Shown here: positions 1 to 7,078 of the stretch, one piece after another
Numbering within the stretch: the stretch's first letter is position 1
Layout of the letters: every line of letters begins with the position of its first letter
DNA from: Gemmatimonadaceae bacterium
GTDB lineage: Bacteria > Gemmatimonadota > Gemmatimonadetes > Gemmatimonadales > Gemmatimonadaceae
Assembly: GCA_025357975.1 (NCBI GenBank)
Contig: JANYKY010000063.1
Location: 1 to 7,149 of the forward strand
Length of the DNA: 7,149 nt
Direction: 5' to 3'
Program-made: the position numbers and the translations under genes
The notes under the pieces: generated by a model
What the model was told of the DNA's origin: nothing
What the model saw: only the letters and a program-made list of their open reading frames with translations
Databases searched by the model: none

Positions 1-251
1 ATTCCGTTCACGACGAGCACCCACATCATCGCGAAGTGCCAGTGACGGGCGCCGCCAAGCCAGCTTCCGAAAGTGAATTGAGGCGGAATCGCCTTGCCCT
101 CGAACGGATAGCAGCAAAACGTCGAGCCCCGCCGATGAAACGATGGGTACGCGTTGAAGATGCGCAATCCGCTCCCGACCATGATCGTGAGCGCCACCGC
201 ATTTACCCAGTGGGTTATTCGGACGATTGGGTGGTGCCTGGGCTTATCCAT
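1..251 (-). CDS. Cytochrome b561-like membrane protein (partial, N-terminal 83 residues)
   Basis: Reading from the ATG at 251-249 gives 83 residues without a stop to the left edge, so the C-terminal part lies outside the window. The start has a good Shine-Dalgarno, GGAGG at 260-256, four bases upstream. After a short polar N-terminus comes HPIVRITHWVNA (7-18), then a hydrophobic first membrane segment at about 16-36 with the phrase MVGSGLRIFNAYP. A loop with two adjacent cysteines (46-47) follows, then GSWLGGARHWHFAMMWVLVV (62-81), which opens the second membrane segment. His14 in THW and His70/His72 in RHWHF sit where b-type haem ligands are expected in the cytochrome b561 / b/b6-domain family. 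Such proteins pass electrons between quinones and a partner enzyme, often a periplasmic molybdopterin oxidoreductase; no partner is visible here. The gene is probably a separate unit from xerC, given the 74-base gap and its own strong ribosome-binding site. The family call is fairly firm, the exact role unknown. Confidence 0.82.
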   Translation of the reverse strand, partial: MDKPRHHPIVRITHWVNAVALTIMVGSGLRIFNAYPSFHRRGSTFCCYPFEGKAIPPQFTFGSWLGGARHWHFAMMWVLVVNG

Positions 252-255
252 TAAT

Positions 256-279
256 CCTCCGCCAGATAACATACTGGCG
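256..279 (-). promoter_or_regulatory. Shine-Dalgarno and adjoining inverted repeat before the cytochrome b gene
   Basis: CGCCAG at 260-265 and CTGGCG at 274-279 form a perfect 6-base inverted repeat around an 8-base AT-rich centre. The repeat touches the GGAGG Shine-Dalgarno (260-256) of the cytochrome gene. It could be an operator for a dimeric regulator or an RNA hairpin that affects ribosome access. The repeat is plain in the sequence; function is inference. The rest of the 252-325 gap shows no convincing -35/-10 pair. A 10-base palindrome CCCGATCGGG (314-323) lies just past the xerC stop, with no T-run. Confidence 0.4.
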
Positions 280-325
280 AACCGTTTACTGTGTGCGTTT
301 GTACGCCAACCAGCCCGATCGGGAT

Positions 326-1252
326 TTACGCCCTCGGGTGAGACTTCCGGTACACTTCCTTCAGGCGCTCGACACTTGTGTGAGTATAAATCTGAGTCGT
401 CGATATCGATGCGTGACCCAGCAATTCCTGCACAGCGCGCAGATCGGCGCCCGCGTCGAGAAGATGCGTTGCGAAGGTGTGGCGTAACGAATGCGTCGAG
501 AGACCAGCATCCTCATCTATTCGATCGAGGAAGCCAGTCACAGCCGTCTGGATCGCCCGAAGCGAGATTCGTTTTCCGCGGCTGCTCAGAAAAAAGGCTG
601 TGCGATCCGCGCCCGGAATATCGTTCCTGATGAGATCATCCCGCTTCGATTCGTAATTGCGAAGGGCGAGCTGTGCGTGATCGCCGACCGGGATGATGCG
701 CTCCTTTCTTCCCTTGCCTCGCACCTTCACCTGTTGTGACAACAAGTCGAGATCTCCGCGATTGATGCCACGCAGCTCGGACAATCTCATCCCAGTGGAG
801 TAGAAGAGCTCGACAATCGCGTTGTTACGCACATCCGTAAATTTTCCGTCCTGCGCCTTCAGCTCAGCGCTCTGGAACAGCAGATCTACCTGAGCGCGAT
901 CCAGGTAACCCGGCAGATAACGTTCGAGCTTCGGGCTGCTCACACCACGAGCCGGATTGGCGGCGACAGTTTCGTTGCGATGCATGAACGAGTAGAAGCT
1001 CCGAACCGCGGAGAGTGCGCGTGCGATCGTCCGCTTGCTGAGCTTGCGCCGAGTGAGGTGTGCGAGGAACCCGCGAATGGCAAGGCGATCGATTTCCTGC
1101 CAGGTCCAGGCGCTGGGACCGTAATATGAGGCCAGATAATCCAGCAATTCGTCGAGATCGCGCCGATAGGCCTTGAGCGTATTCGGCGAAACATCACGTT
1201 CCTTCTCCAGATGCAGGAGGAACTCGTTGACCTCTGGCGACTGAAGTGGCAT
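326..1252 (-). CDS. xerC: Tyrosine recombinase XerC/XerD type
   Basis: This 308-residue protein has the usual length and two-domain layout of XerC/XerD, which resolve chromosome dimers at dif sites near the division septum. The N-terminal core-binding SAM-like domain covers about 3-95 and includes ERDVSPNTLKAYRRDL (18-33). The catalytic domain covers about 110-305. All six catalytic residues are visible: Arg156 in STGMRLSEL, Lys180 in RGKGRKER, His254 and Arg257 in THSLRHTFATHLL, His280 in LLGH, and the nucleophile Tyr289 in TQIYTHTS. The ATG at 1252 lies 6 bases after the trmFO stop, with a weak AGGG Shine-Dalgarno that overlaps that stop, which suggests coupled translation. The topA-trmFO-xerC order matches the Firmicutes cluster, where this gene is called xerC or codV, and this supports a housekeeping role over a phage or integron integrase. 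XerC versus XerD cannot be settled from sequence alone. Confidence 0.93.
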   Translation of the reverse strand: MPLQSPEVNEFLLHLEKERDVSPNTLKAYRRDLDELLDYLASYYGPSAWTWQEIDRLAIRGFLAHLTRRKLSKRTIARALSAVRSFYSFMHRNETVAANPARGVSSPKLERYLPGYLDRAQVDLLFQSAELKAQDGKFTDVRNNAIVELFYSTGMRLSELRGINRGDLDLLSQQVKVRGKGRKERIIPVGDHAQLALRNYESKRDDLIRNDIPGADRTAFFLSSRGKRISLRAIQTAVTGFLDRIDEDAGLSTHSLRHTFATHLLDAGADLRAVQELLGHASISTTQIYTHTSVERLKEVYRKSHPRA

Positions 1253-1258
1253 CGCGCC

Positions 1259-2635
1259 CTAGTGCGCGGCTTGCTGTGTTGACAGAGAAAACCGCTCAAC
1301 CCACTCTGCTGTTGCCTGCAGCGCGCGCAGGGCGAACATCTCGCGTTTTTTCTTCTTGTCGCGAATTGTCTCGGCCAGATCGTCGAGAAGCCCGAAGTTC
1401 GCGTTCATCGGCTGAAAATGTTTTGGATCTGCTTCGCGAAGATAGCGATACAGCGCGCCCGTCATCGTTGTTGGCGGCGGCAGCGCGGGCTCGAGGCCCG
1501 AGAGCAACCGCGACAGATTGATACCTGCAAGAAGGCCGGTGGCCGAGCTCTCGGTGTAGCCCTCCACTCCTGTAATCTGACCGGCGAACAGCATCGTGGA
1601 ATCGTCCCGTGCTGACAGGTGCGGAGTGAGCGCGGCTGGCGAGTTCAGGTAAGAATTTCTGTGGATCGAGCCATAGCGAAGAAATTCTGCCGCCGCGAGA
1701 CCTGGAATCATTCTCAGTACTCGCTGCTGCTCCGGAATGCGAAGTCGCGTTTGAAACCCGACAACATTCCACATGCGGCCGTGCTTGTCTTCACGACGAA
1801 GCTGGACAACCGCCCATGGACGGCGATCGGTGCGTGGATCCGTCAGCCCAACTGGCTTCAGCGGGCCAAAGCGAAGTGTATCGGCACCGCGCTTTGCCGC
1901 AACTTCGACTGGCATGCAGCCCTCGAAGTACGGCACTTCATCGAACTCGTGACCGTGAAACTGATCGGCTGTCGTAAGCTCGCTGATGAACGCGTCGTAC
2001 TCCTCGCGATTCATCGGACAGTTGAGATACGAGCCTTCTTCGCTCGCGCCATCCATCGTCTCGCGGTCGTAACGTGATGCACTGAATGCAATCGACTGGT
2101 CGATCGATTCGCGCGACACGATCGGCGCGATCGCGTCATAAAACGCGAGCGCATTGACGCCTAGACGCTCGCGCATTGCGGAGGCAAGTGCGTCTGACGT
2201 GAGCGGGCCTGTGGCAACTACGCACGGGGCAGCCAGCGCAGTCATTTCTTCCCGCTTGGTCTCGATATTCGGATGGGATTCGATGCGCGATGTGACTGCC
2301 GCAGCGAAAATGTCACGATCGACGGCGAGCGCACTGCCCGCCTGCACGCGCGCTTCATCGGCGCACTCGAGTATCATCGACCCCATCAAACGCATCTCGG
2401 CCTTCAGCAGCCCGTGCGCGTTGGTCGTCTCAGTGCTCTTGAACGTATTTGAACAGACGAGCTCTGCCAAACAGTCGGTGTGATGCGCCGGCGTTGTCTT
2501 TACCGGACGCATCTCGTGCAGCACGACCTTGTGTCCACGCTCGGCCAGCTGCCAGGCAGCTTCCGAACCCGCGAGCCCGCCGCCGACAACGCTTACAATG
2601 CGGTCGGCGTCATCGTTGGCCGAATTGACTGTCAC
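1259..2635 (-). CDS. trmFO: Methylenetetrahydrofolate-tRNA-(uracil-5-)-methyltransferase TrmFO
   Basis: TrmFO makes 5-methyluridine at position 54 in the T-loop of tRNA, using 5,10-methylenetetrahydrofolate as carbon donor and reduced FAD. I chose the GTG at 2635-2633: its GTGA overlaps the topA TGA by four bases and a GAGG lies 10 bases upstream. This gives 458 residues, normal for the family. An in-frame ATG at 2686 would add 17 unconserved residues lying inside topA. Numbered from the GTG, the dinucleotide-binding GGGLAGSEAAW spans 18-28, followed by the family hallmark EMRPVKTTPAHHTDCLAELV (41-60). Cys61 in ELVCSN and Cys240 in YFEGCMPVE match the two functional cysteines of the family (Cys53 and Cys226 in Bacillus subtilis). 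The C-terminal FAD-contact region has FAGQITGVEGYTESSATGLL (350-369). It ends 6 bases before xerC. GidA/MnmG, a paralogue, is excluded by the length and these motifs. Confidence 0.96.
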   Translation of the reverse strand: MTVNSANDDADRIVSVVGGGLAGSEAAWQLAERGHKVVLHEMRPVKTTPAHHTDCLAELVCSNTFKSTETTNAHGLLKAEMRLMGSMILECADEARVQAGSALAVDRDIFAAAVTSRIESHPNIETKREEMTALAAPCVVATGPLTSDALASAMRERLGVNALAFYDAIAPIVSRESIDQSIAFSASRYDRETMDGASEEGSYLNCPMNREEYDAFISELTTADQFHGHEFDEVPYFEGCMPVEVAAKRGADTLRFGPLKPVGLTDPRTDRRPWAVVQLRREDKHGRMWNVVGFQTRLRIPEQQRVLRMIPGLAAAEFLRYGSIHRNSYLNSPAALTPHLSARDDSTMLFAGQITGVEGYTESSATGLLAGINLSRLLSGLEPALPPPTTMTGALYRYLREADPKHFQPMNANFGLLDDLAETIRDKKKKREMFALRALQATAEWVERFSLSTQQAAH

Positions 2636-5049
2636 ACCGCCACTGCCTCGATCACTGCCCCGGGCGCAACTTCTATGGGCTCCCATTCATTTGCACAGCT
2701 GATGCAACGCCTGTAGTCGCCGCGTGTCTTGCTTGTTTTCATTTCGGCGCCAATGTAGCCGCACTCGGGGCAGACTTCGGCTATCGGCTTATCCCAGATA
2801 ACGAAGTCGCACGCTGGATAATTCGCGCATCCGTAGAACGCCTTGCCGCGCTTCTTCGAGCGGCGAACAGCGATGTCTCCACCATCTTTCGGACATTTCA
2901 CGCCTGTCGGCATCGACCGCGTTCCACGGCATTTCGGAAATTTGCTGCAGCCGAGGAATTCGCCCGAACGGCCTTGGCGGATGACCATTGGTGAGCCGCA
3001 TTCGTGGCAGATCTGATCCGTGGGTTGAGCGACTTTGCGGTCGCCGCGAAGAGGGCGAGTGTACTTGCACTCCTTGGGATGATTTTCGCAGGCGATGAAC
3101 GGCCCGAAAAATCCCCCGCGAGCCACGAGCTTGCCTCCGTCGATCGGGCACCGCTCTGTGTCGAGCGCCGAGAGATCGTGGGCTTCCGCAATCAAGCCTT
3201 CGATATCCGCGGCCTTGAGCGAGATCGCGAACGGGCCGTAGAAATCTCCGAGCATTTCGCGCCAGTTGACTTCACCTTCCTCGACGCGGTCGAGATTGCT
3301 TTCCATATGTGATGTGAACTCGACGTTGAACACGTCGGGGAACGATTTCACCATCACGCGCTCGACCTGGTCGCCCAGCTCTGTCGGGAAGAAGCGACGC
3401 TGCTCGAGTTGAGCGTAGCGCCGGTCGACCAGCGTTGAGATGATCGATGCGTAAGTCGACGGGCGGCCGATGCCAAGTCGTTCGAGCTCTTTCACCAGGC
3501 TCGCCTCCGAGAAACGCGGCGGGGGCTCAGTGAAGTGCTGAGACGGAGTGACCTTTTTTACCGGGATATTTTCCCCGGCTTCCATGTTCGGGAGTGGCTG
3601 CTCGTCTTCAAGCGCGCGCCCGTATCCATCGCCTTCTTCCCGGCCTTCCTTGTACAAGGCAAGGAAGCCCTGGAACTTCATGACGCTGCCGGTCGAGCGG
3701 AACACGTACGGCACAGGCGAAGCCGAGTTCTGCGACAGGTCAAAATCGACAGTCGTCGTGTCGAACACTGCCGGAGCCATCTGCGAGGCAATGAATCTCT
3801 TCCAGATCAGCTCATAGAGCTTGAACTGATCGGGCGTGAGATATCGCTTGATCGCATCTGGACGGCGTGTCGGATCGGTGGGCCGGATTGCTTCGTGCGC
3901 GTCCTGCGTGTTCTTCGACTTTCCATCGCCGTAAAGCTGGATGGACGATGCAACGAACTCCTTTCCGAAAAGAGTCTGCACGTAGTCGCGGGCCTGCGTG
4001 GCGCTGATCTCCGAAATGCGGGTTGAATCTGTTCGCATGTACGTGATGAGGCCGACAGCGCCTTCTTCGCCGATTTCAACGCCCTCGTAAAGATCCTGCG
4101 CGAGACGCATCGTGCGCTTCGACCCATACGAGAGTTTTTTCGCGGCTTCCTGCTGGAGCGTGCTCGTCGTGAACGGAGCCGACGAATTCTTGCGGCGCTC
4201 GCGGCGTTTTACTTCGGTCACGCCGAATGTCTTCATCGCTGAGAGGTCAGAAAGAATCTTCTGGGCAGCCTCATCGTTGGGGATCGTGGCCTTTTTGCCA
4301 TCGATGTGATGAAGCTTTGCAGTGAATTCGTGGCCTTCTTTCTCGAGCGTCGCTTCGACGGTCCAGTATTCCACGGGTTTGAAGGCTTTTATCTCGCGCT
4401 CGCGTTCGACGAGCAGCCGGAGTGCAACGGTCTGTACTCGGCCGGCCGAGACGCCTTTCTTGACCGTTTTCCACAGCACCGGACTCGCTTTGTATCCAAC
4501 CAGCCGGTCGAGGACGCGTCGCGCCTGCTGCGCATCGACTTTGCGCTCGTCGATTTCGCCGGCGCGAGCGATGGCGGTCTGGACTGCGTCTTTCGTTATC
4601 TCGTGAAAGAGGACGCGCCTGATCGGGGCGCCATTTTTCCGCCGGACCTGACTCGCGACATGCCAGGCGATTGCCTCGCCTTCGCGGTCAGGATCTGTCG
4701 CCAGGAATATTTCCCGTGCATCTCTGGCGGCATGCTTGAGCTCGGCGACAGTCTTTTCTTTTCCCGGAATCGTTACGTACTCGGGCTCGAACCCGTTCTC
4801 GATGTCGATTCCGATCTTCTTTTCAGGCAGGTCACGCACGTGACCGATAGTGGCCCTGACGCGGTAGGCACGGCCAAGATATTTGCCGATGGTCTTTGCC
4901 TTCGCGGGAGATTCTACAATTACGAGGGATGTAGTTCCCGGCTCCGGTGGCGGGCCTTCGTCGAATGCAGCGGCTGCCGATTTCGACTTCGGTTTCGCGG
5001 CTTTTTTGGCTGCGGATTTTCGGGCTGTCTTTTTTCTGGCGGTTGCCAT
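2632..5049 (-). CDS. topA: DNA topoisomerase I (type IA)
   Basis: This 805-residue enzyme relaxes negatively supercoiled DNA through a 5'-phosphotyrosine intermediate. The first 40 residues form a Lys/Ala-rich, presumably disordered tail: ten Arg/Lys occur within residues 5-23 and there is no acidic residue before Asp30. The TOPRIM domain starts at SLVIVESPAKAKTIGKYLG (41-59), with Glu46 and Asp119/Asp121 in TDPDREGE as metal-binding residues. SAGRVQTVALRL (201-212) and GLITYMRTDSTRIS (333-346) follow, with the nucleophile Tyr337. GRPSTYASII (528-537) marks domain I/IV closure. The C-terminus (634-785) holds four zinc-ribbon-like modules. The second (Cys681, 684, 701, 707) and fourth (Cys760, 763, 782, 785) are complete. 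The first and third begin CPxD and lack one cysteine. The ATG lies 3 bases after the smg-like stop and has no Shine-Dalgarno within 20 bases, so translation probably depends on coupling. It overlaps trmFO by 4 bases. Confidence 0.97.
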   Translation of the reverse strand: MATARKKTARKSAAKKAAKPKSKSAAAAFDEGPPPEPGTTSLVIVESPAKAKTIGKYLGRAYRVRATIGHVRDLPEKKIGIDIENGFEPEYVTIPGKEKTVAELKHAARDAREIFLATDPDREGEAIAWHVASQVRRKNGAPIRRVLFHEITKDAVQTAIARAGEIDERKVDAQQARRVLDRLVGYKASPVLWKTVKKGVSAGRVQTVALRLLVEREREIKAFKPVEYWTVEATLEKEGHEFTAKLHHIDGKKATIPNDEAAQKILSDLSAMKTFGVTEVKRRERRKNSSAPFTTSTLQQEAAKKLSYGSKRTMRLAQDLYEGVEIGEEGAVGLITYMRTDSTRISEISATQARDYVQTLFGKEFVASSIQLYGDGKSKNTQDAHEAIRPTDPTRRPDAIKRYLTPDQFKLYELIWKRFIASQMAPAVFDTTTVDFDLSQNSASPVPYVFRSTGSVMKFQGFLALYKEGREEGDGYGRALEDEQPLPNMEAGENIPVKKVTPSQHFTEPPPRFSEASLVKELERLGIGRPSTYASIISTLVDRRYAQLEQRRFFPTELGDQVERVMVKSFPDVFNVEFTSHMESNLDRVEEGEVNWREMLGDFYGPFAISLKAADIEGLIAEAHDLSALDTERCPIDGGKLVARGGFFGPFIACENHPKECKYTRPLRGDRKVAQPTDQICHECGSPMVIRQGRSGEFLGCSKFPKCRGTRSMPTGVKCPKDGGDIAVRRSKKRGKAFYGCANYPACDFVIWDKPIAEVCPECGYIGAEMKTSKTRGDYRRCISCANEWEPIEVAPGAVIEAVAV
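2646..2649 (-). promoter_or_regulatory. Shine-Dalgarno supporting the trmFO GTG start
   Basis: On the minus strand GAGG occupies 2649-2646, inside the last codons of topA and 10 bases before the GTG at 2635. Its position favours this GTG over the upstream in-frame ATG at 2686. The spacing is at the long end of the usual range, so ribosomes ending topA may reinitiate here as well. Confidence 0.45.
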
Positions 5050-5052
5050 TAT

Positions 5053-5313
5053 CTAATGAATCGTTTGATTGTCACCCGCCCCGCCGGTGTCCTCGAGACC
5101 CGACCCTTCGAGCATTCCGCGAAGGTCTTCGAGAGCGATCCTGCCGTCGATCTGGATGAGTGCCCGCTCGATGATGTGCTCGAGCTCAGCCGGGTTAATC
5201 GCACCCGAGCCACTCAATCCAATGAGGTGGCCCCAGGCTTCAGGGGCAAAACGTCCTCGTTCATGAGGGCCCATGACACGGAAAGTCATCGGCAAGGGCA
5301 TACGGTCATCCAT
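5053..5313 (-). CDS. smg: Short Smg/DUF494-like protein
   Basis: This 86-residue protein aligns without gaps, from my memory of the family, to the central part of Escherichia coli Smg (DUF494). Shared positions include an R-V/I start to the core, P16, R21, the G-x-L-x-x-L pattern at 28-33, the I-I/V-E-R-x-L block (IIERAL, 46-51) and the LEDLR/LEDLK motif (61-65). Full-length Smg is about 155 residues. Here the roughly 65 N-terminal residues and the hydrophobic tail after LEDLK are missing, replaced by a polar Gly-rich end. The ATG at 5313 is 51 bases after aroK, with a weak TAGG as ribosome-binding site; an in-frame ATG at residue 5 is an alternative start. The stop is 3 bases before topA, echoing the smf-smg-topA order in proteobacteria. 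The molecular function of Smg is not established. The coding call is supported by operon position and motif match. Confidence 0.78.
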   Translation of the reverse strand: MDDRMPLPMTFRVMGPHERGRFAPEAWGHLIGLSGSGAINPAELEHIIERALIQIDGRIALEDLRGMLEGSGLEDTGGAGDNQTIH

Positions 5314-5364
5314 TCGCGTAACCTAGGGTAGTAACCATTGGGGCGGCAAGCACGGAATGTCCAC

Positions 5365-5886
5365 TCACAATGAGAGGACGAACTCCCGCACTCGTTCTAT
5401 AAGTTGTTTTCTTTCAACGACTTCAGTATCGATCGTGAGGTCGGCCTCTTCGTACAATCTGCGCCTTGTCTCATAGAGGCCGGTAAGAACTCCCAGCGGA
5501 TCACTTACCTGAAGCAGAGGGCGTGGCACCCGCGCATTCCTGAGGCGACTTATCGCCAGCTCCGGTGCCACTCTAAGGTATATGATACGCGCAACCGGAC
5601 GCAAAAGTGCCACTGACTCGCGATTGGTGATCCATCCTCCGCCCGCCGACATCACTGTTCCCCTGCATCGGCAGAGCTCCCGCGACAGCTCCTGCTCGAG
5701 CCCGCGGAAGTATACTTCGCCATTTTCGGCGAAGATCGACTGCACTGATGCGTGCTGACGGTGCTCGATCTCGGTATCGAAATCGATGAAAGGCCAGTTG
5801 AGAGCTTTCGCGACCGCCCGGCCCGACGTCGTCTTCCCGGCGCCAGGCAGGCCGACGAATACAAGATTCGGCAGCTCAGACGTCAC
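5365..5886 (-). CDS. aroK: Shikimate kinase
   Basis: AroK phosphorylates the 3-hydroxyl of shikimate with ATP in the cytoplasm. I start it at the GTG at 5886-5884, which overlaps the aroC end by 11 bases and gives 173 residues, the usual family size. The open frame extends to an ATG at 5982, but that would add 32 residues wholly inside aroC with no kinase similarity. Numbered from the GTG, the Walker A loop is GLPGAGKT (12-19), and the substrate/magnesium motif IDFDTEIE has Asp35 and Asp37. YFRGLEQE carries shikimate-binding Arg61, followed by the glycine motif GGG (82-84). The lid Arg122 is in RPLL (122-125) and the YEEAD segment begins at 145. The Shine-Dalgarno is poor (GAAGCGG-like), consistent with translational coupling to aroC. 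The product of this step feeds, through AroA, to AroC encoded immediately upstream. Confidence 0.95.
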   Translation of the reverse strand: MTSELPNLVFVGLPGAGKTTSGRAVAKALNWPFIDFDTEIEHRQHASVQSIFAENGEVYFRGLEQELSRELCRCRGTVMSAGGGWITNRESVALLRPVARIIYLRVAPELAISRLRNARVPRPLLQVSDPLGVLTGLYETRRRLYEEADLTIDTEVVERKQLIERVREFVLSL

Positions 5887-7066
5887 GCCGCTTCGCAATC
5901 TGCGCGAGATATCCGTCGAGATTCCTGCGAACCTCGTTGAGCGAGTCGCCGCCGAATTTTTCGAGCACCGCCTGGGAGACAACGAACGCCAGCATCGCCT
6001 CGGCGATTACGCCCATCGCCGGCACGGCGGTGACATCGCTTCGCTCTGCGACCGCCGATGTTGCTTCCCCGGTTTTCATCTCGATGGTGGCGAGCGGGCG
6101 CATGAGCGTGCTGATGGGCTTCATTGCAACTCGCACAATGAGGGGCTCACCGTTCGTCATGCCGCCCTCGAGCCCGCCAGCTCGATTTGTCCTCCGCTCG
6201 GTGTTCGCCGACAGCGGGCGATCATTAGCAGCATGAATTTCGTCGTGTACTTCTGATCCACGGCGGCGGGAAGCATCGAAACCAGTTCCAATCTCGACAC
6301 CCTTGACCGCTGGAATCGACATCATGGCCGCGCCGATCCTTCCATCGAGCTTGCGATCCCAGGACACGTGCGACCCGAGCCCGACTGGCAGTCCCTGGCA
6401 GACAACTTCGCAAACGCCACCCAGCGTATCGCCATCACGTTTCACATTGTCGATCAGCTCGACCATCCGGGCTTCCGCCTCGCTGTCGAGGGTGCGCAGC
6501 TGCGATTGGTCGGCAGCCGCGTTGATGTCTGCAGGCCAGGTATCCGGCGGGCGCGCGATTATTCCCCCGAGTTCTGCCACGTGGCTTCCCACCGTGATAC
6601 CGATCTGGCCAAGCAGGCTCCGGCAAATCACGCCGGCAGCGACGCGCGCCGTTGTCTCACGAGCAGATGCGCGCTCGAGGATGTCGCGTGCGTCGTCGCG
6701 ATCGTACTTGAGCATACCCGGGAGATCGGCGTGTCCGGGCCGGGGCCGGGTGACGATTCGCTTGCGCGGCTCGGCTCCTTGCTTGTCGGGAGCGGGGTCC
6801 ATGATCTCCCGCCAGTTTTTCCAGTCGCGGTTGTGAATGAGCATCGCGATCGGGGATCCGATGGTTTCACCAGCACGCACGCCTGAAAGAATTTCCGCCT
6901 TGTCGCTTTCGATCTGCATCCGTCGACCGCGGCCATAACCCTGCTGGCGGCGAGCCAGCTGCTCGTCGATGTCCGACGCGAGCAGCGGGATGCCGGCGGG
7001 GGCACCCTCCAGAATCGATATGAGCGCGGGTCCATGGGATTCACCCGCAGTTGTGAATCGAAGCAT
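5876..7066 (-). CDS. aroC: Chorismate synthase
   Basis: AroC converts 5-enolpyruvylshikimate-3-phosphate to chorismate with reduced FMN, the last step of the common aromatic pathway. The 396-residue protein is of the longer type seen in Gram-positives and actinobacteria rather than the roughly 360 of E. coli. Family signatures appear in order: LRFTTAGESHGPAL (2-15) with conserved His11, GRGRRM (45-50), RPRPGHADLPGMLKY (107-121) with His112, the ERASARETTARVAAG block (131-145), NRAGGLEGGMTNGEP (294-308), and RSDVTAVPAMGVIAEAMLAF (342-361). The ATG at 7066 starts exactly at the expected MLRF N-terminus. A strong purine-rich Shine-Dalgarno, GGAGG at 7074-7070, precedes it at an unusually short spacing of three bases. 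The end overlaps aroK. This is probably the first gene of the six-gene unit, though a promoter may lie beyond the right edge. Confidence 0.97.
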   Translation of the reverse strand: MLRFTTAGESHGPALISILEGAPAGIPLLASDIDEQLARRQQGYGRGRRMQIESDKAEILSGVRAGETIGSPIAMLIHNRDWKNWREIMDPAPDKQGAEPRKRIVTRPRPGHADLPGMLKYDRDDARDILERASARETTARVAAGVICRSLLGQIGITVGSHVAELGGIIARPPDTWPADINAAADQSQLRTLDSEAEARMVELIDNVKRDGDTLGGVCEVVCQGLPVGLGSHVSWDRKLDGRIGAAMMSIPAVKGVEIGTGFDASRRRGSEVHDEIHAANDRPLSANTERRTNRAGGLEGGMTNGEPLIVRVAMKPISTLMRPLATIEMKTGEATSAVAERSDVTAVPAMGVIAEAMLAFVVSQAVLEKFGGDSLNEVRRNLDGYLAQIAKRRDV

Positions 7067-7074
7067 CTCCCTCC
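7067..7074 (-). promoter_or_regulatory. aroC Shine-Dalgarno
   Basis: The minus strand reads GGAGGGAG directly before the aroC ATG. The GGAGG core ends three bases from the start codon, shorter than the usual 5-9. The conserved MLRFTTAGESHG start leaves little doubt about the start codon, so the short spacing may lower initiation. Confidence 0.6.
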
Positions 7075-7078
7075 AACG

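Noticed and set aside
314..323. CCCGATCGGG palindrome after the xerC stop as a terminator
   Set aside because: Five base pairs with no loop and no following T-run; too weak to call a terminator and likely by chance.
154..630. Plus-strand open frame of 158 residues across the cytochrome-xerC gap
   Set aside because: It overlaps the catalytic end of xerC and the start of the cytochrome gene, has no recognisable motif, and bridges two well-supported minus-strand genes.
326..1252. Tyrosine recombinase as sign of an integron, phage or integrative element
   Set aside because: Its place after topA-trmFO, its XerC length and motifs, and the absence of att-like repeats, cassettes or phage genes indicate the housekeeping recombinase.
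2636..2686. Longer trmFO start at ATG 2686
   Set aside because: It would overlap topA by 55 bases and add residues with no family similarity; the GTG at 2635 fits the topA stop and family length.
4306..5331. Plus-strand open frame of 341 residues
   Set aside because: It lies opposite topA and the smg-like gene, which have clear family motifs. Its translation shows no recognisable domain and its openness follows from the codon pattern of the opposite genes.
5887..5982. Longer aroK start at ATG 5982
   Set aside because: The extra 32 residues lie entirely inside aroC and do not resemble shikimate kinase, whose N-terminus normally sits just before the Walker A loop.
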